From the NCBI GenBank assembly GCA_031308135.1, contig JAHLJT010009436.1:122055608-122119607 (forward strand): DNA of 64,000 bases, in the 5' to 3' direction. The stretch comes from Acheta domesticus. Taxonomy: Eukaryota; Arthropoda; Insecta; Orthoptera; Gryllidae. Positions 49,801 through 61,800 of the stretch are shown here, piece after piece. The notes beneath the pieces were generated by a model. That model ran no database searches and had not been told where the DNA came from. It saw only the letters and a list, made by a program, of their open reading frames with translations. Within the stretch, counting starts at the first letter, position 1, and every line of letters begins with the position of its first letter. The translations under genes were made by a program, and so were the position numbers.

Positions 49801-52800
49801 ACAATCATATAATTAAATATATTTAATACAATATTGAAGAAGTTGGAGTTTCACAACGTTTCGGAGACTATATTTTTTCCATCATCAGGTACATTTGTAC
49901 TAAAATCAAATTTATACCATAAATATGAGTAAAATGAAACATTTTAACATATTGTATTAAATATATTTAATTATATGATTGTCTTTAATTAATGGAACTT
50001 GATATAAAATTACATTTTTGTAATTTTTGCAAAAACAAAAGAATAGAGCAATACGGCGTTTATGTCATCTCATAGAGTACATTTAGTACTATCCCTACCA
50101 AAGTTTGAAGAAAGAATATGGGCCCGTTTTTGAGAAAATCTTGTTTTTGTAATTTTTTAAAAGTGCACATACTGCACGCAACATTGCGCGAAAACTAGTA
50201 ATATTTTTTTTTAAAAATGTACGTAACATTAATGAAAGAACTGATTTCGAAGAACAAATTTTATTTGAAGGAAAAATCTCTATCTTCAGTTTTGTAGTTG
50301 GAGGAAAAGGCCAAAAAAATTCAAACTTTTGCAATTTTCCAAAATATAGAGATAACCGTGAAAATCGGACGTGTGCCATCTTAATAAGCATATTTTACTC
50401 TATTCTTGCAAGAAATTTACAGAAAAAATTTGGATTTGTTTTTGAGAAAATTTTCAAAATGTGCGGGTGGCTTCATGTAAAGTACCCTCAAATTTTGAAG
50501 GAAATTTTTCAAAATCTCAAACTTTCGACTAGAGTCAGATGATCAGGGATTTCTTCAATTTGGAGAAAAATCATACGCATGGTTTAGGCGCTAGTTATCT
50601 TCACAGACGGACGTTTTGCTTTCAATTGGTTTTTCGGTAAGGACTCACAAAACAGGGATCCAGGCTACACCACGAGTTAGGGGATTTTTACTTTCGCTTA
50701 TACGTACGTATATACGGAGTAATATACGTAGTGTAGGGAAAGTATGTAATGCTGCGAGAAAAAATGCCGAATTTTCGGCAGAACAAATTAATTGCCGGGC
50801 CGTGATAACGAAAAAATGGATAAATCCAGTTGCTAAATTAAGAAAAAAAATCCTCTAACACATGGTGTAGCCAGAATCCCTGTTTTATAAGTTCTTGATA
50901 CCGAAAAAATAATTGAAAGCAAAACGTCCATCCGTCCGTCCGGTGTATGTGAACAACACTAGTTGTACGCGTACATTTTTTCCAAATTGAAGAAACCGCT
51001 ATACACCTGACTTGAGTCGACGCTCTGCGATTTTGAATAACATTCATTAATTTTTGGGGGTACTTTACATGAAGCTCCCTCCCCCGGACATTTTCGAAAT
51101 TTTCACAAAAACCTCTTCAAATTTTTTCTTTTAATTTCTTGTAAGAATAGAGTCAAATACACTTATGAAAGTGGCATAGGTCCGATTTTCACGGTTCATT
51201 CTGAATTTTCGAAAATTGCAAAGTTTGAATTTTATTCGGCGTCTTCCTCCAACTACAAAATTGCATATAGAAATTTTTCCTTCAAATAAAATATGTTTTC
51301 CATAGTAAGTTATTTCTTTAAGGGCATGTACTTTCTTTTAATAGTTTTTAAAACTATTAAAAATTTAATAGTTTTCATGCAATATTGCGTGCAATATATG
51401 CAATTTAAAAACAAATACAAAATCAAAATTTTCTTAAAAACGGCTCCAAATGTCTTCTTTAAACTTTTGGTAAGGATAGTGCTAGATGTACTCTATGAAA
51501 TGACGTAAACTCCATATTACTCTTTTATTTTCCAAAAATGTAATTTTTTACTTGTCTATTACATCGTTAATATTTAAATTATCAGAGATTTGTTGACATT
51601 TCTTTATTTGAGAGTACATGTGCTTTAAATATTGTCCTATAACGTTTCTCGAAAACGCAATCGTTTTCTGTGAATACTATCTCAAAATTCCGCTTTTTCA
51701 GAAACGCAAAAACCCAATTTTCTCATAAATGGTTCCAATATTTTCTGCAAGCTTTTCGAACAGATAGTGCTAATTGCACTCTTTAATATGACATTAAGTT
51801 CATTTTGGAGTTTTTTAATTACAAACATAATTTTTTGAAAGATCTCTCACACATCTTTAATACACACATTTCCAGCAATTTTCAAACTTTATTGTATTTG
51901 TGCGTCGTAAAAAATGTGCTTTTGGCGGCGATAGATGGCAGCTGGCATGAATATGTGGCAAGTTTGAGTAGCTAGCCGAGACGAAAAGAAATAGAAAAGT
52001 AATATGGCAAAGTCTGTGCCATTCTGTAGTACCACTAGTTTTGCTTTAAATTACATTATGTCAGTAACAAGAGTCCTACTGTGTGTACTATATGAAATTG
52101 TAATGAAGTTTTGTTTCTTTCCACAGATCCAAAATTTACACTGAAACGCCCACCATACGTAACAAACGCTACCGAATCCACTCTGAAATTGAAACTGCAT
52201 CCAGTTGTGCCATGCCCTGACGTGTGCCTAGCAACTTGGCAATACAAGGTATATTATCTTGAGACCAAGAGATTGCATTATATATAAGGCCTTTGTAATT
52301 AAAGACAACTTCTTCCATTGTTTTATTTTTCCTTCCTTATCTTTTGCTGATGTTGATGTGTTCTTCAAAATGTCATGAAAGGATATAGCGCAAACACAGT
52401 GAGTTCTCGCATGAATGTGACCGACTGACTTAACTCACAGCCAGCATTATCGTTGACTCTGGCCGGAAGGTTCTAGGGTTTCAGTCCCGATAATGGCGGA
52501 TTTTAGACATTAGCTAGATCGTATACAGCCGCTATCTGGACGTAATGTATACGACCGGCTGCTGTGATTGGTAGCTTTCCATAGTTTTTGCGATAAATAC
52601 CAAGCGAATGCTGGAGAAGAACCCTAACAAACGAACCTCGAGCTGCGCGCAATCTTTCTTTCACGAAGTCTACAAGGAGGAGACTCAACTCTGGTGTTGG
52701 AGGCATGGTGGGGGTATGTACGAAAAACGTCGGCAGCTATTTGAAAAATAATACAAAAAAACCGAGCCCCTTCGCCTTCAGAGACATCACGCGGCGAAAG

Positions 52801-55800
52801 AAGGAACTTATCTCGGCTTTTCTCGGCCACTAATCGTCAAAATTCGTTTGGTCCAAGTGGGTCAGTTGGCGCCGATTACCAGGCGGTGTGCGGATGTGCT
52901 TAACCGAAGACAATAAGTTGAAAAGGAAGTAGTAAGTAGTAAATAATTTTGTAGAAAAAATGTTTGAATTAAATTTTGTATACGATGCTTTGCTGCCATT
53001 GGCTGTTTTGAAAGCCTTCGTAGTTCTTTCAATTGCCACGTGAGGTCGCTGAAGGCGAAGGGGCCCGGTTTTTTTTTGAATTATTTTTCAAGTAGCTGCC
53101 GACGTTATTCGTACATACCCCCACCACCGGAGTTGAGTCTCCTCCTTGTAGACTTCGTGCTTTCTTTCTTCAAAGGAAAAGTCCCACACTCTTCCCTTAC
53201 TCTTACACACACATATTACACACACTTAAATGCACTACAGTACCACACACGTCGGGATACCATTCGGGAGTCTATAGCTTGTCCAGACTCTCGCGATTCC
53301 TCGTTGGGGAAGATACCTGTGCTCTACAGCGACAATGAAAAGCGGTAAAAGAGTATTACTCGTTCACTTTACATTTGCAGACGGAGCGCTGCGATCTGTT
53401 TACACAAGGTCACCGCCGACTGAATGAGAAACGCGCGTCTGCAGTTGATACTGACCGCTTAATATGATATAGATGGCGGTGAGCAGCACACACAACCCCG
53501 GCGGAGCAAGAACATAACCATTAAGCAGTAGATAAGCGCAAAGAAGAATAAAATATTGTACGTGAATGTTGTGAATAGCGTGTGATGTGATCTATTTTAT
53601 TGTATATTACCTTAATCATTTAAGGGCGCAACTCCAGCTCACTGTCAGAAAGGCATAATTCGTCAGCTGTGTCCGTAGCGCTTGTGCTGCCTTCGGAGAC
53701 AGCTGATTGGTCAGATGCTGATCGACATCGGGACCATTCGTGTATTCTCGGTTGTGTGTTCGGGCCTTCACTTTCAAAACAACATTAGTTCCTAATTCTG
53801 CCGTCTGCAAATGTAAAGTGAACGAGTAATACAGCTTTCGACATGTTATAGTATACAATTCTCAATTGTGTTTAGCTTTGGGCGTGGCAGATACCGAATT
53901 ATATCGGACAACTGTATAGATTTAATTATTAAGAGCATAATATATGATTTATTATAGCAGAAGCATGACAATAAATTATTTAAAGTGAAAGATTGTAAAT
54001 GTCAGTTATGGACTTGTCGAAGATATGTTAATGAGTATGATAAGTACACTTGTGGATATTTCTAATAATTTTCATTGTTTATGTATAATCACATAAGTTA
54101 AAACTTCTGATTACTGAGAAATGAATCCACGAGAACATTATATAATTTCATAAAATCATACATTCTCAACATATAATTAGTGTAATTCACTCTACAACAA
54201 TGGAAATTTCCAGATTTCAGATTATTGACTAACATCAAATAAGATTCTAAAAAACAAAACTAACAAAAAAAATTTAGTGTTATCTTAAACCTCCCAGCCC
54301 TTCAATTTTTACTTTCCCGTATACTTACGTATACACGGAGTGATATACGTCGTGTAGGGACAGTTATGTAATGCTGCGCGAAAAATGGCCAATTTCCGCC
54401 AGAAAAAATTCGTTACCGGGAGCTGATAACGAAAAAGTGGATAAAATCATTTGCTAAATTAAGAAAAAAATCCCTTAACACGTGGTGTAGCCAGAACCCC
54501 TTTTTTCTGGATCCTTGATACCGAAAATCAAATTGAAAGGAAAACGTCCGTCTGTGTCTGTCTGTGAACACTGCTAGCGCCTAAACCATATGTACGATTT
54601 CTTCCAAAATGGATATTCCCCGGTCGATCTGATTCTAGTCAAAGCTTTGAGATTTTGGAAAAGATTCTGTAAAATGTGCACTTTACACGAAGCCCCCGGA
54701 CATTTTCCAAATTTTCTCAAAAATGGCTCCAAATTTTTTCTTTAAATTTCTTGTAAGAATACAGTAAAATACACTTATTAAGGTGGCATACGTCCAATTT
54801 TCACGGTGAACTCTGAATTTTAGAAAATTGCAAAAGTTTAAAATTTTTTCGGCGTCTTTTCTGGAACTACAAAATTAAAGATAGACATTTTAATTTAAAT
54901 AAAGTTTGTTGTCCAAAATGAGTTCATTCATTAAGGTCATATTCATTTTTTTGAAAATTTTAGTAGTTTTCGCGCAATATTGCGTGCAATACGTGCAATT
55001 TAAAAAAATTACAAAAACGAGATTTTCTCAAGAACGGCTTCAAAACTTTTTCTTTAAACATTTGGTAGGTATAGTGCTTAATGTACTTAATGAGATGACA
55101 AAGACGCCAAATTGCTATATTCTTTTATTTTTTCAAAAATTGGAAAAATTGACTATTTTTAACTTGTCTCTCACGTTACTATTTACATTAGCGGCGATTT
55201 TTTCACATTACTATATTTATGAGTAAATGTGCTTTAAATAATATCAACTAAAGTTTCTCGAGGACTGAACCGTTATCTGTGAAAAGTATCTCAAAATTCC
55301 GTGTTTTCAGAAACGCTCAAACGCCATTTTCTCATATATGGTTGCAAATTTTTACTTCAAACTTTTGTAACGGATGGTGATAATTGCACTCTTTAATAAA
55401 ACGTAGTTTATTTTGAGGCATTTTTTTGTTTTTTAAAAAATTAGACGAATGTAATTTTTTTAAAGATCGCTCACATCTTCTTTTTTCTTTCTTTAAAGTC
55501 GCATATGGCATTCACATCTTTAATATGCACATTACCAGCAATTTGTAAACATTATTATATTTGTAAGTGTATGTGCTTCAAATAACTTCAAATCAAGTAT
55601 TTTTGAAAACTCAAAAATTATCTCTGAATAAGAGCTTCAAATTTCGCATGTATAGGAGCGCTAAAACGCCATTTTCTTTAAAACAGCACAAAATGTTTTT
55701 AAAAATTTGCCATTTAGGACTAAGTTTTTGTGTTTTTTAATATTATAAAATGAATATTTACTTTCTACCATTAGGAAACCGAAAAATTAACAAAATATGA

Positions 55801-58800
55801 AAGAAATGTACTTTGTGCGATAGATGGCAGCTGACATGAGTATGTGGCAATTATGAATAGCTAGCGCAGACCCAAGGAAATAGAAAACTAATACGGGAAT
55901 GTCTATGCCATTCTGTAGCACCACTAGTTTGTTTTCTAGCAACGAAATCTAACAGTGAACTCACTATATAACTCGACCTAACTTACGTAAGTAAACAATT
56001 CCGTTTGCTTACGTAAATGAACATTGCAGAGTTTGTATCATTAGTAATGATAGTATTAAATTCGGATAAACTGCGTAGGTGAAATTATATTTGTTTACTG
56101 AGTATAAAAAAGTTCCAAATAATTATAGACAGTCTTGATCATAACATATTTATTATCTTGACAACTAACAGACTATACTCAACAATTCAAAAGAGACAGT
56201 CTATAGTTGAATTTGATATATTTGTTTACATTCGTTACACTATACCCTTGACTTCGCTTTACAGGAGCCGGAGGAGACAATGTGGCATTTGGCTGGGCAG
56301 AAAGAAATGTCTCAAGAAATGGAAATCACAGGCTTGAACCCGAGCACCGTGTACGAAGTACGTGCATTTCTTGTGCGACGCAACGAATATGGACTACATG
56401 AAAAAGAGGATATGCCCTTCATTTGGACATCCACTCTCCCGGGTATGAAATTCTTGTTTCTAACGGTGTTACACCTGCAGATACTCCATAACAGACATGC
56501 GCAGGATTTACAAAAATTTCGAATGTGTTCATTTTCTAATGTGTAAAACATTGCACCAAAAAATATTACTCGTAGTACACTATTCTGTTCTCGTGGCCAA
56601 ATGGGCCGTGTGAGAATGACATTTTCACATGGTTGATCAAGAACAATGCGATTGGATTGTTTGACTGAGCACTCAGATGTGTACTGCAAAGACTTCCCAT
56701 TTCACTTGTCGACCTGTGGTTTTACAAAATGAAACTGACGAAATAACTTGGAAGCACCCCCCCCATAAATAACAAATAAACTAAATATTTCAATGTCCGA
56801 AAGTTTTTGATCCATTACCCTTTTGGCACGTAGCATTTTATTAGGGATAGAAACTCCAGGAAATATCATTTATTGTGTGCGGCTATCTAAAGCATATGAC
56901 ATTAGTTCACACCGAAGGTATGCAAAAAGTAATTCAATAAGGCTTGGTCAGTGCTCAGCGTTCATTGTTACGCCGCTGCATACGGTGGTTATAATTTATA
57001 ATTAATATTGCGAGAAAAGTACTAAAATTATCAATAAATTGCACATGGCCTTAATGAACCTTAATGAAAGAACTCATTTTGGCCAATAAATTTTATTTTA
57101 GGGAAATATTTCTATCTTCAAGTTTGTAGATCTAGAAAGACGCTGAAGAAATCCAAACTTTTGAAATTTTCGAAAATTGAGAGTCAACCGTGAAAATGAA
57201 ACCAGAGCCACATATATAAGTGTATTTTACTTTATCCTTACAAGAAATTTAAAGAAAAGGTTTGGAGCGGCTTTTGAGAAAATTTTGAAAATGTCCGGGG
57301 GGCTTTATGAAAAGTACCCCCAAATTTTGAAGAAAGTTTTTCAAAATCGAGGCGCCTCGAGTGGACGCAGATCGACCGGGGAATATCCATTTTGAAGAAA
57401 TCGCACGTATGGTTTACGTGCTAGTGTTGTTCACAGACTGACGGACAGATGGACGAACGAACGGACCGACGGACGAATGTTTTGAAAAGACCCACTTTTT
57501 CGGTTTCAGGGGACCACAAAAAGTGTATTTCCGTTGAAATTTTGAAATCGATTTTCCGCAGAATTTATAATTTTCCCTACACTACGTGTATTACACCGTA
57601 TATTCGTACATATAAGGGAAAGTAACTAGTGGTGCAACAGAATGGCACATACTTTCCCGTATTAGTTCGTTATTTCCTTTGGTCTCGACTAGCTATTCGG
57701 CTATCTATCGCTGCCCGAGCTACATTTTTTTGACATTTTCTTAATTGTTCGGTTTTTCTAATAGTAGACAAGAAATGTTATTTTAAGATTATTAAAGAAC
57801 ACTAAACCCTCGCACTAAATAGCAATTTTCATTGAAGGAATTTCAAGTAGTCTTTATTTTAGAAAATAGCGTTTAAGCGCTAGTGTAAATTCGAAATTTG
57901 AAGCTCTTTTTCACAGAAAGGTTTTGAGTTTTCGAAAAACTTCATTAGAAGTCACTTGAAGCACTTTAACTCACAAATATAATAGTGTTTACAAATTTCT
58001 GGAAATGTGCACATTAACGGTGTGAGAGATCTTTTAAAAAAATACATTTGTGTAATTTGTGAAAAAACAAAAAATACATCAAATTGAACTTAACGTTATT
58101 TTAAAGAGTACAATTAGCACTACCCGATCGAAAAGTTTGAAGAAAAAAATTGGGGCGATTTATGAGAAAATGACATTTAAACGTTTCTGAAAATGCGGAA
58201 TTTTGAGCTAGTTTTCACAGAAAACGGTTGAGTTTTCAAAAAACTTTATATGACATTATTTAACCCGGGAGTGATAACGCGGGGGTCTGTGGGACCCCAC
58301 AATCCTTTCTTCCCGCTTGTTGTATTTCCCATGTTGGCTACCTTGACCATTGCTTTAGTACCTTTCTATTTTTGTATCATGATATTTAGTGTGCTTTCAG
58401 TTTGCCAATTTAGTGAGTTTTATCCGTCTAGAAAGCTATTGTTTTGTCTGGGGTGCCCAGAGACCACCGCGTTACCTCCTACGTAAGCAAAGGTGTCTTC
58501 AGTCTCGTACATTCTATTAGTTTGGGAACGTATTGCATGCTGTATTTTTACGTTAGGATTCCCCTGCAAAATTAATACTGAAGTACTACGAACATTTTAG
58601 GTCTCTTTATATGCTAAGAAAGAAGTGGAAGAATACGCACTTTTGCTAAAAGTGGTAACAGAATATCGTTACTCACCTCCCTGGATAAAGCAGTCTGCAC
58701 GCAATTCCAAAATACCAGGATAATGTTTTATTTATTTATTTATTGATTTGCATATTATTGAGGGAATTACACAATCCACCAACATCAAAAATAAAAAGGA

Positions 58801-61800
58801 TTCAGAGAGGAATAAAAATTATCGCAGCAACTATAAGTCACACCTCTGTCACCCCTCTGACTTTCACATCTCGTGACAGTGTGGATGTCACTTTCCGAAA
58901 GGCGACCATTGCAAGAACTACTATAGGAAATATTGTCGGTTTAATTTCAAATTACACGTACTTTTATGTTGAAATTACTGTAAAAACAGTAACAAATGAT
59001 ACATTACTGTACTCCACTATAATGACCTATGTATTGTCAGTGAAACCATATAAAGTTCTAAACAAAAATTCAAAGATTAATAGGGAGAGGATTTTTATGC
59101 CCTAAAAAGTAGAAATATGGTTTTAAAAATTTGCATTATAACCTAAAAAGCCTTAAATATGCAACTGAACACCATACGCATAGTGTCAAATGCAAAAACT
59201 TAGCGATTTTCTGCCAGCACGGTCTTGAACATCGAAATATTCGTTTTCTTTGCTCCCTCTGCATTATTGACAGCGCTGTGACAAGCTCTTTCTAATCAAT
59301 AAACGCTCGCAAATAAATACTCTCTACTAAAATATGAAACGTTTTAGAGACAAGTCACTATTTTAACAAAATATGCAAAATAAGCGCCTATATTTAAATG
59401 AATATGCACTAACAGGAAAACTTCGGCCAAATATGCACAAGTATGTACAAACATATTAATCCACGTAGCATCCAATTCTAACCAATTGTCAAGAAATTTC
59501 ACATAGCAATGCTCTGAGGGAACAGACAAAAATATGCATTATCATGGCATAAGCTCCGTAATTATTAAATTTCTAGAAAGCTATAAATATTACAAACAAT
59601 ATCCCTACGACACATCACTTGTTTTCATGATACCACATTCTTGAGTGACAACTACATTTTGATGCAGTAAACCCTTTGGAAGTTGTGGGAGTGGCCCGCA
59701 GTTGGTGGGGCACCCGAAACTGTACAACACCTTGTTATAATAATATTCATAAAGTCAGTTACTGATAAAATATTTCTGTTTTTCTTTGCCGTTTATACGA
59801 CAGTATTTTATTTGGTTTTGAGAAGCTTTCGTGCTAGGTTTTGGAAAATGATTTTCAATTGTTTTGACCAACAACATTTTTTTTATCCTGAAGGCAACTA
59901 ATCTATATTTCTAATTTTCAATGCTTGCTAAAACTGAAAGATCTTGCCTGTGGCCGTGAGAAATATGTCCATGGTTTTGTAATATACCTAAAAGCTCGGA
60001 AAAACACAAAAACAATAAAATGTTTTCGTTTTTACTGAAAAATGCCAATATTTGATTGTGTTATTCCACCTACTCCCGAACTGCCCCATACCGAATGGAT
60101 TATCATACTCAGTATGTCACTGCTTACGACACAGATGACATGGGACAGCAAAGCTTCAAGAAAGACTGTTTGCTATTTACTTATTTCGTTATGGAACACC
60201 AACTTCTTTTATATTATTGGTGTATGTAAAGAACTGGAGCTCTGTGAACCCTTAAATACTGTACTATGTTGTTATTAAGTATTTGTGATGTTCGTTTTTA
60301 TTAAAATATTGAATTTATTTTAGTGTTATACAGATAATCGCCTCCTATATTATTTCAGTAGTATACCTTCCCTTTGCGGCTCTCATTCGCAACCAATCTT
60401 TATAAATGAGGTCTCTAATGAAAGAGAATTTCAAGTAGACGTGACGAATTGTACTTTGACTTTAAAAATATGATCGATTTGTTTCAAAAACGCATCTAAA
60501 CATGCATTAAAATGCAACCCGCAATGCACGTCATGCTTTTTGAATCTATATCGTTAAACAAGTCCTAAACGAAGCGTTCTAGGGCCTTAAAAACTACAAT
60601 TTAGGGGCCAAAGGTCTAAAGGAAACTTCTCTCACACCGTAATCTAAAGGATGAGATCTTCTTGACCATTCTATTACATTTTTGCTGGTTCGACTCTTCT
60701 TGATTCTACCCCATCTGTTCAGAGCCTGTAGAATCTGCAAATGTATGTGAAATTACTAACTACTCGATATTTTACGCGATTGAATTACACAGGTGTACCT
60801 CTTTGCTCGATAATAAAATTAAATAAGAATAGTTTGTATTGACAAGGGTGTATTATATTGTTATCAATTACAAGGTGAACGTAGAACAAGTGACGGAGGA
60901 TAAAAGGGTCTTGAAGAAAAATCTATATAACAGGCTTAATATGTAAATGGAAAAATAAGGAAGAGGGTTATATCATGCGGGAAGAGATATATCATGCGAG
61001 AGTTCTCGCACGGGTACGCTAGTTTATTTGTTGTTCTTGAGTAGCGGGTCTGCTACTTTTTGGAAAACAATTTTGTGTGGTTTTGTTCAGCGTCATTTTT
61101 GCTAATGCAGGCGTCATATATTTTCGTGATGCAATATTAACGTAAATAAGTAAGTTATAACTTCTCGTTTAGCTGTACATTCTTAATGAGTATTTATTTA
61201 AAATTCCCGAGACCGAATTATTTATTTTATACCGATAAGCGTAGTTTTGCATATAATTAACTGTCGCTTCTCATTGTTTCTTAGTGTTTAATGGACACTG
61301 GTGGCTCAGTAGCAAAAGACGTTGCTTCTGCAGCGTCGTTGACCGGGTGGTCCTAGGGTTCCAGTCTCGACGGTGGCGGATATTCGACACTCATTGCATA
61401 GAAAGATCGGATTCAACCGCCGTCGGGAGGAGAGTTCAAGCGGCTGGCGGCGCTGATTACCTCTTGTTCCAGCGGGGGAGGAGCACTGCCTCCTAGGTTA
61501 TATCGTGCACTACACTTACAGGACTAGTATTCAGGACTAATAGGGAGTAATAGTCCTGAACGCGCCCGGAAACACATTTTCACTCTTGAATTTGCCAGAT
61601 TCTTCTGAAGATTTTCACTCTTTATTTCGCCAGATCGCACATCGACAAACCGCTGTATTATATGTGTGATAGAGATGTTGCATAAAATAAGAGAACCAGA
61701 AAGTGTATTAATAAAATATTAATTTATTTTCTTCATCCTTCGCAGTTCGAGACCCAATTAATCCTGAGCATCCTCCACAAGTGATTAAGTCCAGTAACAC

